DNA of 43,382 nt, taken from the IMG/VR virus record IMGVR_UViG_3300039098_000030, positions 1-43,382 of that record; one strand, given 5' to 3'. Below, piece by piece: positions 17,016 through 25,469 of the stretch (its first letter is position 1; the number at the start of each line of letters is the position of its first letter). The translations under genes were made by a program, and so were the position numbers. The notes beneath the pieces are model-generated. The model was not told the DNA's origin. It did no database searches and worked only from the letters and a program-made list of their open reading frames with translations. Origin of the DNA: a virus.

Positions 17016-19360
17016 TATCCATTTCCTATCATGTTTCTAGCGTTGTATTTATTTGAACTAACGCTGTTTAAAACTATGTGCATAACCATTGATTCCATAT
17101 CAAACTGAGCATCGCTACTTGAAACTTCTAAGTTTTCTCCACTCTCATTTGTAATGTTTACTGATACATTTTTGATTGAATTGTTATTTTCTCCAACCAT
17201 TTTAACCCCTAAATCGCCATCACTTGTACGAGTTAAAGGCATAATAGCTTCACTTCCAGCTTCTCCGAAAACTCCTACATTATTACCAGGTGTTCCCCCC
17301 GATGCAAACATAAATGGTGTAGGCTGAGAAACAACTGTATTAGAATAAGCACTTAATGATGGGCTACTTATCGCTCCACCTTGAGCGAAAAAAGATGAAG
17401 TTATCGCTCCAACAATTCCACTCCCTGCACTTGTAGATGACGCAGCTTGACCGATAACATAATTCTTCAATAAAGCTTGATAAATAGACTGAGCCATATC
17501 TAAGCCGAGTGCTTTTAGATCCCCGAACTTCTCACTTGTAGCATCTGCGAATTGCATGAAACTATTTTCCATTGATTGTCCGACCGTTTCCATAGTTCGT
17601 CCGTATGCTGAATAACCCTCGACTAACTTTTCAGTATGTTCATCTGCTAATCTTGAAAGTTCTTCTGCATCGGCTTTAGCTAATGTTCCCATTTGAACTC
17701 TTAACTGATATTCATCTTTTATTCGTTGAAGAGATAGATTTGCCATTGCTACGGCTCTATCATCTGTATCTTTTAATAAGTTTGCTTGTGCTGTTTGAAA
17801 TTCGTAGTCAAGTTCTTGTTGTTTTCTTTTTTCTTCTATTGCTGCTGTATCTATTTGTGTTATTGGTGCTTCTTGCATTAATGCTTCATAATATTTATCA
17901 AGTGAGATTGTAGCATCGTCTGTACTTTTTGACATCTCTATCATTTTTCTAGTGACATCTGCCATAAAAATTTCATACTCTGTACCGACTATTGAATCAT
18001 AAGTTAATTGAAGTCGTGCATTTAATTTAGCTTGTTTTTCTGCAGCTTCTATTTGTTTTTTTGTTAATTTTGTTTGTTTAGCTATTTCTTCATTTAATTT
18101 CTTTTGAATTTCTACGCTTTTACTTACTTCTACTGAATTTGTTGCTAATTCTAAAGTTGATTGTTCTATTGATTTTTGAAGTTCTATTATTCTATTTGTT
18201 GATTCTATTACTCTTTTATTTAAATCGTCTGAATCAAGTCTAAGTTCTGGAAAATCAACTGTTCCCACTGCTCCAAAATCAATATCTAAAGCATCACCCC
18301 ACCACTTAGAAGTAGTATTTATTTCATTAGAGATGAAATTTATAGCATCTTCTGTTAATTGCATAACATTACTTAATGATGTATTTATTCCATCTTCAAA
18401 GTCTAAATACATTTGACTAAAATGTAATCTACTTGTTTGGAATACTAACTCTAATCCATTAGCACTCATTGTTGCAGTTGCTATTATATCTTCAACTGTA
18501 TCAACTATACTATCTCTATTTTCATCTATGTATTTACTAATATCTCTGATTGAAGATGATAGTGATTGACTTGCTTTTTGAGTCTCATCTATACGACCTA
18601 CTAAGCCTAAAAACGAGTTATCCATAGTAGTAGTTGATTGTCCAACCGTCATAGCCATTTGACTAAATTCAGTATTTACAGATTTACCGCTTTTTAAAAT
18701 AGCATTAACAACTTTTTCAGTAGTTAATAAGCCCTCTGCTGCAACTGCTCTTAATTCGCCTAATCCTATTCCTAAACCCTCTGCCATAGCCTGAGCTAAT
18801 CTAGGTGTTTGTTCCATTACAGAGTTAAGCTCTTGACCTCTTAAAGCATCAGCTGCGAAACCCTGACCTAGTTGCACGAGTGCAGCATTAGCACTTTCAG
18901 CACTAGAACCTGAAATAATAAGTGATTTTGAGATAGTATCTGTAACTTTTAGGAGTTCTTCTTGCGTGATTGTTGTATTTTTAACACTTCGCCCCATACG
19001 AGCGTATAAATCTGCTGTATCAGCATAACCTACTCTTGCATTTTGAGAGATTTTAAAAAGTTCTTTTTCAACTTTTATGAGGTCTTGATTTGACTTAGTA
19101 ACAAGTTTAATTTTTGAGTTAATTTGAGTCATCTCATCGGCATATTTTATAAGCCTTTGAGCCGCCATAACTGCTGCGAAACCTGTCATTGCTACATTCA
19201 TTAGTGATATTGAACTAGCAGTCATTTTAAAGCTTTTGTTTAGTTTATCTGTAGATCTCTCAGTAGTAGCACCTTTTCTAGCAAGTTTATCAAGTTCAAT
19301 AGACGCTCTTTTTAAATCGCCTGAGTCAATACTTATCCTAAGTGCTGCGACATCTACCAT
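17015..19360 (-). CDS. Tape measure protein
   Basis: A 781-aa protein. The N-terminal tape-measure domain (about 40-230) contains ARMGRSVKNT, LVQLGQGFAADALRGQELNSV and EQTPRLAQAMA. Coiled coils follow (about 380-470, 520-600), then a hydrophobic Gly/Ala/Ser-rich C-terminus with FGEAGSEAIMPL, a motif common near phage tape-measure C-termini. It sets tail length; at roughly 1.5 angstrom per residue a tail near 120 nm is expected (inference). AAAAGGGG precedes the ATG. An HNH gene separates it from its chaperones. Confidence 0.93.
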   Translation of the reverse strand: MVDVAALRISIDSGDLKRASIELDKLARKGATTERSTDKLNKSFKMTASSISLMNVAMTGFAAVMAAQRLIKYADEMTQINSKIKLVTKSNQDLIKVEKELFKISQNARVGYADTADLYARMGRSVKNTTITQEELLKVTDTISKSLIISGSSAESANAALVQLGQGFAADALRGQELNSVMEQTPRLAQAMAEGLGIGLGELRAVAAEGLLTTEKVVNAILKSGKSVNTEFSQMAMTVGQSTTTMDNSFLGLVGRIDETQKASQSLSSSIRDISKYIDENRDSIVDTVEDIIATATMSANGLELVFQTSRLHFSQMYLDFEDGINTSLSNVMQLTEDAINFISNEINTTSKWWGDALDIDFGAVGTVDFPELRLDSDDLNKRVIESTNRIIELQKSIEQSTLELATNSVEVSKSVEIQKKLNEEIAKQTKLTKKQIEAAEKQAKLNARLQLTYDSIVGTEYEIFMADVTRKMIEMSKSTDDATISLDKYYEALMQEAPITQIDTAAIEEKRKQQELDYEFQTAQANLLKDTDDRAVAMANLSLQRIKDEYQLRVQMGTLAKADAEELSRLADEHTEKLVEGYSAYGRTMETVGQSMENSFMQFADATSEKFGDLKALGLDMAQSIYQALLKNYVIGQAASSTSAGSGIVGAITSSFFAQGGAISSPSLSAYSNTVVSQPTPFMFASGGTPGNNVGVFGEAGSEAIMPLTRTSDGDLGVKMVGENNNSIKNVSVNITNESGENLEVSSSDAQFDMESMVMHIVLNSVSSNKYNARNMIGNG

Positions 19361-19398
19361 GTTGGACCCCTTTTATTATCATTATTATATCTAAAATA

Positions 19399-19478
19399 TG
19401 TTATAATACACTTCTAAGTTGAGGGTCTAATTAACCCTCGTTTCATTGAACTTAGAAAACTTAACTTAGGAACTTCAA
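19399..19478 (+). promoter_or_regulatory. Promoter and bistable leader of HNH gene (copy 1)
   Basis: The extended -10 TGTTATAAT (TATAAT at 19402-19407) is followed by TTCTAAGTT (19412-19420), a GAGGGT/ACCCTC hairpin (19421-19439), AACTTAGAA (19449-19457) and AACTTAGGAA (19463-19472). The last contains the Shine-Dalgarno 7 nt before the ATG. TTCTAAGTT can pair perfectly with the first repeat or, with one G-U, with the second, which would hide the Shine-Dalgarno. A homologous leader precedes the other HNH gene (26484-26558). Confidence 0.7.
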
Positions 19479-20153
19479 ATGGAAACACTTCAAATACCTC
19501 GTTTAAAAAAATGCTCAAAATGTAAAGAAATAAAACAGCTAAGATTCTTTGAATTTAGAAAAGATAATCAAAAATATAGAAGTTGGTGTAAAAAATGCGA
19601 ATCAATAAGAAGTAAAAAATAGAGAGATTGTCAAGGTGATGTTTTATTAAAGAAAAAAAGAGATTTTAGGAAAAACAATCTTCAATTATTAAGAGATAGA
19701 GAGCGTGAATATCTACAGAAAAATAAAAAAGTAAGATATGAAAAAAATAAAGAATATAGAGAGATAAACAAGAAAAGCATATCAATTCAGAGAAGCTTAT
19801 ACTATTTTGAAAATAAAGAACTAATTAGAATAAAGACTAAAATACATAGAAAAACGGGTGCTTGCAAAATGAGTGATATTTCATCACATCACAAAAGAAA
19901 AGCATTAAAAATATCTACAGACGATGGTACAATTAATAAAAAGTCACTCGAGAGTTTACTTATTAAGCAAAATAACAAGTGCTATTATTGTGAATGTGTT
20001 TTAGTTGAAAAACACTTAGACCACTATATACCACTTTCAAAAGGTGGAGCTAATAGTATCTATAATGTAGTATGGAGCTGCCCATCTTGTAATCTCAAAA
20101 AAGGTGCTAAAGACCCTATAGAATTCGCAAACAATATAGGGAAACTTTTTTAG
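19479..20153 (+). pseudogene. HNH endonuclease interrupted by an amber codon
   Basis: One reading frame of 224 codons is open from ATG to the stop except for TAG at codon 48 (19620-19622). The N-terminal part has a zinc knuckle (CSKCKEIKQ...WCKKC), the middle is Lys/Glu/Tyr-rich, and the C-terminus is a full HNH domain: CYYCEC, HLDHYIPLSKGG, NVVWSCPSCNLKKG. This order is typical of free-standing phage HNH homing enzymes. TAG ends other genes here, so it is a real stop. ATG at 19869 could still yield a 94-aa HNH domain, with a weak ribosome site. It is the only plus-strand gene and ends 1 bp from the tail chaperone stop. Confidence 0.82.
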
Positions 20154-20154
20154 C

Positions 20155-20966
20155 TTATTTTTTCTTTTTAAACGATTTCACTCTATCCATCATTTCGTCT
20201 AATTTCTCAATAGATATTGTTGCACTACCAAATGGAATATCAGCATATTCATCTTTATCCATTAATTGATTAGTATATTCAACGCTTAATATTTTTAATG
20301 TTCTAAATTCCCACGACTTTAAATTTAAACACATCACATCTGCATAAGACTTAATCTCACTAAAACTTAATGAAGCCCTACCCATAACACCATTTATAGA
20401 GTATCCCATATCTTCTAAATAACTTAATAAATATTTACCGTGATTTAACGGTGGGAAGTGATGTTCTATTTGTGAATCGTATCTTGATTTTTTTTGATTA
20501 TCGGGTATCGTTCTATAATATGCTAGTTGCCTCACATATAAAGTGAGGCTATCTGTTACTTTTTTAAGAAGTTTTCACGCTTTCCTATAAAAACATTTGC
20601 TTGGTCTACTAAAGATGGACTATTATCAAATAGGTATCTTGCATTTTCTGGATTGAAGTCTAGTAACATATCTTCATTCCAAATATTACCCCATCCAACT
20701 ACACAAGAAGTCATAAGAGTATTCACACGCTCTGTCGTTTCTTTTGCTGTCTCTCTGTAATCGTCATCTTCGATTCTCGCTGAAACTAACTTAAATTGAA
20801 GTTCACCCTCGACTGAACGAAACTCATCTGAATCTTTACCAAGTAAAACTAGAAAAGGTTTATCCTCTTCAATGTCTGTTAGTGATTTTCCATTAGTGTT
20901 TAAGATTTCCATCTTTTCACCTTGATTTGCACTACCTATACCAATTTCTTCTAGTAAATTAATCAT
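20155..20966 (-). CDS. Tail assembly chaperone fusion (G-T type, -1 frameshift)
   Basis: The second chaperone frame has no ribosome site of its own. Its only early start, GTG at 20535, lies inside a hairpin. The frame is open back to the slip site at 20559-20565, where a -1 shift joins it to the 136-aa protein to give about 270 aa. The T part is Lys-rich at its end (KSFKKKK) and carries YADIPFGSATISIEKLDEMMDRV. As with lambda gpGT, the fusion should recruit tail tube subunits to the tape measure. The HNH gene lies between it and the tape measure. Confidence 0.8.
20529..20565 (-). other. Programmed -1 frameshift signal
   Basis: The slippery heptamer A AAA AAG (20559-20565) is in the correct zero-frame phase (TTA AAA AAG TAA). 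Nine nt downstream is a perfect 7-bp hairpin GCCTCAC/GTGAGGC with a 7-nt loop (20529-20549). The zero-frame stop TAA follows the heptamer directly, and the -1 frame continues into the T ORF. Confidence 0.88.
20556..20966 (-). CDS. Tail assembly chaperone, short form (gpG-like)
   Basis: The zero-frame product is 136 aa. It is acidic and helical, with DKPFLVLLGKDSDEF and a C-terminal SLVDQANVFIGKRENFLKK, in the position of lambda gpG between tail tube and tape measure. Start chosen at 20966 (MINLLEE) because AAGGG lies 7 nt upstream; the longer start at 21011 adds 15 residues without a ribosome site. Confidence 0.82.
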   Translation of the reverse strand: MINLLEEIGIGSANQGEKMEILNTNGKSLTDIEEDKPFLVLLGKDSDEFRSVEGELQFKLVSARIEDDDYRETAKETTERVNTLMTSCVVGWGNIWNEDMLLDFNPENARYLFDNSPSLVDQANVFIGKRENFLKK

Positions 20967-21045
20967 AATTAACCCTTGCATTAAATTAAGCCTAATGGCT
21001 TCAAACAACATACCATCAACAAGGAATGATATGCTGTTTGAAACC

Positions 21046-21059
21046 CTCTCGCTAGAGAG
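21046..21059 (-). terminator. Short hairpin after tail tube gene
   Basis: CTCTC/GAGAG arms with a 4-nt loop lie between the tail tube gene and the chaperones, followed on the minus strand by GGGTTTC. The stem is short and the U tract poor. It might reduce read-through after the highly expressed tube gene, but could be chance. Confidence 0.3.
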
Positions 21060-21067
21060 AGAATCAA

Positions 21068-21517
21068 CTAAGTAGCAGCTACTTCAACAAAATCAGTATC
21101 AAATTCAACTTTAGAAGTTTGTTTTAACACATCACTCGAACCACCACCTGACTCTCTTGAACTTAAAATGATACCTGTTACATATTTAACACGACCATCT
21201 TGATAAGTAAAAGACATTGCATAGCTATCATCGCTTTCAGCAGCAGCCTCTAAAAGGACTTGACCACCATCTACTTTTTTAAGTGCGTAAACAAAGTCAC
21301 CACCACCATTATCGTAACCACCTTTTGCTTTTGATGTTTTTCTAGTTCCTAGTTCATCAAAAGTAACTAATACAAACTCTTTACCCGTATCTGGAATTGA
21401 TTCAACTAAACCAATATCCGTAAAAGTTAAAGCTGCAAAACCTACAGCATCATGAGTTGCTGGAAGTGTTTCACTCATTCCTACTACTGTTCCTGCTAAT
21501 GTTTGAAATTCTGCCAT
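21068..21517 (-). CDS. Major tail tube protein
   Basis: A 149-aa beta-rich protein upstream of the chaperones. It has the pattern of tail tube proteins with a Gly-rich loop (GGYDNGGGDFVYAL) and an ending of alternating hydrophobics (QTSKVEFDTDFVEV). Hexameric rings of such proteins stack into the tail tube. Position between the tail terminator and the G-T chaperones matches siphophages. Confidence 0.82.
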   Translation of the reverse strand: MAEFQTLAGTVVGMSETLPATHDAVGFAALTFTDIGLVESIPDTGKEFVLVTFDELGTRKTSKAKGGYDNGGGDFVYALKKVDGGQVLLEAAAESDDSYAMSFTYQDGRVKYVTGIILSSRESGGGSSDVLKQTSKVEFDTDFVEVAAT

Positions 21518-21532
21518 TATTTCTCCCTTATT

Positions 21533-21937
21533 TTAAACGATATTGTAAGCTTCATATACAATACTTACAGCCACTAACAATCTATCATCTAAGATGCCTA
21601 AATTCTTCATAGTTGGTGACTTTTGTACTCTTATTTGAATATCGTTTTTATTAATAATCGTACTTCTTTTAAAATGCTCGATTATTCTAAGTGCTTCTGA
21701 TTCTGCACCACCACTACCTTGACCCGTGGGAAATCTCAAAGTAACTTGAAATATCCCATTAAATCTTTTTTTTTCATCATAAGCTATATTTAAATCATCC
21801 GTTTCTGCTCTTAGAACATAACATGATTGATAAGCCACATCATTTTGAGGAGTAAAAGAAACACTTTCATATTCGGTTTTTAAAACATTTGTAAGTGTTG
21901 CTAAATGACTTTCAAGACCACTTCTGATATTATCCAT
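21533..21937 (-). CDS. Tail terminator, DUF4128-like (gpU-like)
   Basis: A 134-aa alpha/beta protein. YQSCYVLRAETDD and FQVTLRFPTGQG followed by ESEALRIIEHFKR fit the DUF4128/gpU-like terminators that cap the tail tube and join it to the head. It overlaps the tail completion gene by 1 bp. Confidence 0.75.
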   Translation of the reverse strand: MDNIRSGLESHLATLTNVLKTEYESVSFTPQNDVAYQSCYVLRAETDDLNIAYDEKKRFNGIFQVTLRFPTGQGSGGAESEALRIIEHFKRSTIINKNDIQIRVQKSPTMKNLGILDDRLLVAVSIVYEAYNIV

Positions 21938-22341
21938 TATTTAACACTCCTTGCATTTTTATCTACCCACTTTTGAAAGCGATTAATATTAAGTCGTACC
22001 ATGCCACTAGGTGATTTAGCACTCCATCCGTCATACTCTATTCTTTCAGCGTATGGCATATTATTAGTGATTGAAATCATTTTGCCTAATTTAAACTCAT
22101 TTGTATCGCTTATCATATTTGATATGACTTCATCGCTTTTGCTAGTTCTATCACTAACACCAGATGCAAATCCTTCAACTGCTACAAACCATGAGTTTCT
22201 AAGTCTTCCACTTAAAACGGGTGTATCTTTAATAATCGCTGTTGATAAATCAATGAAAGTCTTTTTAACTACTTTCTCTAGTTTATTCTCTGTTAAGTGA
22301 GTAAACTTGGATAAATCAAGAGCGAAGCTACCTTTTGACAT
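21937..22341 (-). CDS. HK97 gp10-like tail completion protein
   Basis: A 134-aa basic protein with TPVLSGRLRNSWF (about 42-54) and NNMPYAERIEYDGWSAKSPSGMVRLNI (about 90-118). These are the two signatures of the HK97 gp10/minor tail family (an L-x-G-x-L-x-x-S-W entry and a YA-x-x-x-EYG loop). It acts at the neck where the tail docks. Confidence 0.85.
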   Translation of the reverse strand: MSKGSFALDLSKFTHLTENKLEKVVKKTFIDLSTAIIKDTPVLSGRLRNSWFVAVEGFASGVSDRTSKSDEVISNMISDTNEFKLGKMISITNNMPYAERIEYDGWSAKSPSGMVRLNINRFQKWVDKNARSVK

Positions 22342-22712
22342 TAACTAATCACACAAACTAATCTATGCAACGCAACCAACTCACCTGAATAGATAGGTAA
22401 ATCACTCTTAATTTGATAAGTCTTATCGCTAAATATTATATCGTGTCCAGCTTGTGGTATGATACCTAACTCTTTAGCACTTACAAGTATTAATGTATCA
22501 CTTGCTAAAACTAAACCACTTGATATTTCACCGTCACTAGCTTTGTCGATATAAACCGTGATAGGATATAAGTTTATTGTTGGTGGTGGAGTAGAACCCG
22601 TATCGGGATCATATACTCCTGCAATTTCTTCTCTGAACTGAGCAACTTTACCAAACTTTTTTAATAGTTTTTCTGTTGTCGCTCTTGCTTTAGAATCTAA
22701 TGCACCACTCAT
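22341..22712 (-). CDS. Head closure / head-tail joining protein
   Basis: A 123-aa protein with a helical N-terminus, a disordered Pro/Thr loop (GSTPPPTINLYP) and a beta barrel ending in ALHRLVCVIS. Length and position between the adaptor and the gp10-like gene fit a stopper or head closure protein. The family name is inferred mainly from gene order. Confidence 0.65.
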   Translation of the reverse strand: MSGALDSKARATTEKLLKKFGKVAQFREEIAGVYDPDTGSTPPPTINLYPITVYIDKASDGEISSGLVLASDTLILVSAKELGIIPQAGHDIIFSDKTYQIKSDLPIYSGELVALHRLVCVIS

Positions 22713-22713
22713 T

Positions 22714-23190
22714 TTAAACCCTTACCACACTATGAGATACACTACTTGAATTTTCCAAGTAAGGCATTAATAATTGATAAACAAAAGAATACTGAGTTAG
22801 TTGGTCTGAGTATTCAGCATATTTAACTTTAATACTACTAACCTGCTCTTCTAATACTCTCTGTTCAACATCAATCAACAGCTCACCACTTATTGATTTA
22901 AGAGCAAGTTCACAAACTGCATTTTGAAGTGCAACGGGATAAATAGTTTCTCCATCTAATAAACGAGGCATAGTTAAAGCCTGAGTATCATTTAGTGTTG
23001 TACCTACCCATTTTTGACCATAAACTGCTTCGATATAATTCATAGCTTTATATACATAAGCTTCTTTAACTGCATTATCTGTTAATTCAATCCACGCAGT
23101 GTTGAGAAGTTTAGTATGATAAGTATCTACGAACGCAATATCAGCATAAGTGTCTGAGTTTGTAAGTCCTGAGCCGTCTTCAATAAGCAT
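22714..23190 (-). CDS. Head-tail adaptor (DnaT-like ssDNA-binding fold family)
   Basis: A 158-aa protein. DGSGLTNSDTYADIAFVDTYH at the start and KAMNYIEAVYGQKWVGT with TMPRL fit the phage family annotated as DnaT-like ssDNA-binding, which occupies the head-tail connector position. It is mainly helical and should form the ring under the portal. Confidence 0.75.
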   Translation of the reverse strand: MLIEDGSGLTNSDTYADIAFVDTYHTKLLNTAWIELTDNAVKEAYVYKAMNYIEAVYGQKWVGTTLNDTQALTMPRLLDGETIYPVALQNAVCELALKSISGELLIDVEQRVLEEQVSSIKVKYAEYSDQLTQYSFVYQLLMPYLENSSSVSHSVVRV

Positions 23191-23193
23191 CTA

Positions 23194-23352
23194 TTAATCC
23201 TCTAAAAGAGTTTCTTTAGGTTTTTTTGGAGTAGCTTTTTTTGGAACTACTTTTTTAACCTCTTTTTTAACTACATCAACATGAGGGCAATTTTTCATGC
23301 CTTGCTTGGTCTCATGGAAGCGATTGCATTTCAGACATAAAAATTGACTCAT
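23194..23352 (-). CDS. Small zinc-ribbon protein with basic tail, 52 aa
   Basis: CLKC (6-9) and Cys-Pro-His (22-24) form a possible zinc site, followed by a Lys/Val/Pro-rich tail (KKVVPKKATPKK). It lies between the decoration protein and the adaptor and ends 3 bp before the adaptor gene. A virion or assembly role is possible; no family recognised. Confidence 0.6.
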   Translation of the reverse strand: MSQFLCLKCNRFHETKQGMKNCPHVDVVKKEVKKVVPKKATPKKPKETLLED

Positions 23353-23361
23353 GTTTTAGTC

Positions 23362-23769
23362 CTAACGGTGGATTTGACGAATATAACCGTCCACTGCACC
23401 AACCACTAAAGTGTCATCAGTTGTGATTACTGCTTTTTGAAACATGGGGTCTGATGGTTTAACAATATATCTAGCTAATTCAGTACCAGCTGTTACAGTT
23501 GTTTCTCCACTTGCAGTTACAGAATAAAGATTAACTAAATCAGTATAAGAACCGTCAATAGTTGTAGCACCTTGCAATTTTAAAGATACTACTTTAGTAT
23601 CAGTAATCACGATGTCTGTTTTAGCGATAAAAACTAATTCTAAAGCACCTTGAGCACCACCAACTTGTTTTGCTGTACTATCTGTTGAAGTGTTAGCTGG
23701 AACAGTTACACCATCATATAACCAGTCTTGGGCTGATTTTATCTCTTCTGAAAATTTATTAATAGCCAT
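23362..23769 (-). CDS. Capsid decoration protein (Bbp16-like)
   Basis: A 135-aa beta-rich protein directly after the major capsid gene. QGALELVFIAKTDIVITDTKVVSLKL and the closing TTDDTLVVGAVDGYIRQ fit the Bbp16-like group of capsid cement proteins. It probably binds the outer capsid surface; the exact family is inferred from position and composition. Confidence 0.68.
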   Translation of the reverse strand: MAINKFSEEIKSAQDWLYDGVTVPANTSTDSTAKQVGGAQGALELVFIAKTDIVITDTKVVSLKLQGATTIDGSYTDLVNLYSVTASGETTVTAGTELARYIVKPSDPMFQKAVITTDDTLVVGAVDGYIRQIHR

Positions 23770-23798
23770 AATGACTCCTTAATTATTTGCAGTAGCGA

Positions 23799-24728
23799 TT
23801 AAGCTACTGTTACTTTTGCTTCAAGAGCATTTAAGAAATTGTAAGATGTAACAATCGGAGTACCATTCCAGTAACCAATTACTCTATCAACATTTCTATC
23901 ACCTACACTCATTTGTAAACGACTTGATTTATAGTTATAAAGTTCTGTTAAAACTCTAGGGTGCATATAAATAACCGTTGAGTTATTCCCTCTACAATCA
24001 AGTAAAAGTTTATCCATCGCTCTTTCAGTTGGAGGCTTTGGAGTATCATCATCTAAATCAATATTTACGATACCACTTACTAATTTGTGATTGTTAAGCT
24101 GAATACCAAGAGTTGATTTGATACGAGTACCATAACCAAGGATAGTTTTACTTCCTATTGTTTTCTCGTATAAAGCACCACCATTGATTGCTTGAATGTC
24201 AAAAACTTTACCGTTACCGTATGACTCTGGATCATATAAACCAGTGATTTCTCCACGCTTCCAAGTTACTGCAATAATAGAATAATTCACGGCACCCGTA
24301 CCACCAGCATCTTCTACATTGTCATTATCAATAGCAAAAGCACGAATGTTATTATAAAGAATTGCTTTTTCTACATCTTCACCCGTTTTACTAAGAATAG
24401 TAGGCATTTTGTTTGAGAAATAACTAGCTGCTCCACCTAATTTTTTAGCTTTATCTTCACCAACAAACATCGTACCACCAAGGATAGATAAATCTGTTTG
24501 TAATAGTTCGCTAGTTGTAGCGATTTCTGGAAGTTCATCATCAATATCAATCATACCAGCACCAGTTACATCACTTAGTTTTTCAAATACATTACTAAAT
24601 CCGTGAGTAGATGGTTGCATCGGCATCATTGCTAATATCGGAGCTTCCTCTAAAAGTGTATCAACCATTCCCGGCTGTTTACCTGAGTTCGCAATAGCTA
24701 ACTCTCTAAATAAATCTGTTACTGCCAT
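23799..24728 (-). CDS. Major capsid protein
   Basis: A 309-aa protein. The N-terminal DLFRELAIANSG, EAPILAMMPMQPSTHG and a central EDVEKAILYNNIRAFA match the GP7/P22-like group of HK97-fold capsid proteins usually found with DUF4055 portals. It ends in IVTSYNFLNALEAKVTVA. It is preceded by the scaffold gene and a dedicated promoter (25394), as expected for the most abundant protein. Confidence 0.9.
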   Translation of the reverse strand: MAVTDLFRELAIANSGKQPGMVDTLLEEAPILAMMPMQPSTHGFSNVFEKLSDVTGAGMIDIDDELPEIATTSELLQTDLSILGGTMFVGEDKAKKLGGAASYFSNKMPTILSKTGEDVEKAILYNNIRAFAIDNDNVEDAGGTGAVNYSIIAVTWKRGEITGLYDPESYGNGKVFDIQAINGGALYEKTIGSKTILGYGTRIKSTLGIQLNNHKLVSGIVNIDLDDDTPKPPTERAMDKLLLDCRGNNSTVIYMHPRVLTELYNYKSSRLQMSVGDRNVDRVIGYWNGTPIVTSYNFLNALEAKVTVA

Positions 24729-24741
24729 TATTTATTCCTTA

Positions 24742-25338
24742 TTAATTAAAGCCTAAATCCGTGAAGATTTGCTTTGTGTCTTTAGGTGTATCATCTTGAC
24801 CACCACTATTGTTGTTTCCACCACCAGAACCCGAACCTGAGTTGTTAGGGGCAACTATGAACGATTTTCCATCTGCACCACCCCACTCTGTTAGAAATTC
24901 AGATAAAGGCTTGTCACCAACAACTGCTTTGTTATCAGTTATTGATACTTGTCCTCTAAGGAGTGCTTTTGTGGCATCCATAAACTGAGGCATAACACCC
25001 AACTTTGAAAGATTATCACTTAACCCTCCGTCAATTATTAATGACTCTAAACTACCATTAAGCTCTTTATTTAATCCAGTAAATCTCTCTACATCTTTAC
25101 CACTAAGTTTTAAATCTCTCTCTAGCTTAACCTTATCGGCTTCTAGTGCTGTGATTTTATCCTCAGCTTGAAATAGTTTCTCTACTGAACTATCAGACTT
25201 TCTATCTTCACTTCTAAAATCTCTAACCTCATTTGTAAGCTTTTTGTTATTCTTACTTAATGCGTCATTCCCTTTAGTTAGTTCGTCAATCTCTGTCGAT
25301 TGTTCGTCAATCTTTGCTAATGCTTCATCTAATGTCAT
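24742..25338 (-). CDS. Scaffolding protein
   Basis: A 198-aa protein with a long N-terminal coiled coil (about 5-105) and a conserved-looking GLSDNLSKLGVMPQFMDAT segment (about 113-131). A Gly/Ser/Asn-rich linker (about 160-180) precedes a short C-terminal capsid-binding tail. This is the usual layout of scaffold proteins that precede capsid genes in this phage type. Confidence 0.85.
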   Translation of the reverse strand: MTLDEALAKIDEQSTEIDELTKGNDALSKNNKKLTNEVRDFRSEDRKSDSSVEKLFQAEDKITALEADKVKLERDLKLSGKDVERFTGLNKELNGSLESLIIDGGLSDNLSKLGVMPQFMDATKALLRGQVSITDNKAVVGDKPLSEFLTEWGGADGKSFIVAPNNSGSGSGGGNNNSGGQDDTPKDTKQIFTDLGFN

Positions 25339-25393
25339 ATGCCATCCTCGCTGGATTATATTTTAAACAACTCTCTGATGTTTAATTGTTGTA

Positions 25394-25399
25394 ATTATA
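25394..25399 (-). promoter_or_regulatory. Promoter for scaffold/capsid operon
   Basis: TATAAT on the minus strand in the 130-bp gap after the zinc-finger HNH gene, with TTATAC about 13 nt upstream as a weak -35. It drives the scaffold gene at 25338. The surrounding bases resemble the palindromic late promoters (30472, 32428, 34875). Confidence 0.55.
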
Positions 25400-25469
25400 T
25401 CATAATCTTGTATAAATATTAATCAGTATTATTTATGGTGTGTTGTATAAAAAATAGGCAGGGGGTTGG

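Noticed and set aside
19620-19622. Amber recoding of the whole phage
   Set aside because: TAG is used as a normal stop in terL and in the 84-aa gene at 27591, and the only tRNA found has anticodon GCU.
20155-20535. Independent start of the second chaperone at GTG 20535
   Set aside because: There is no ribosome site and the codon lies inside the frameshift hairpin. The frame is open back to the slippery heptamer.
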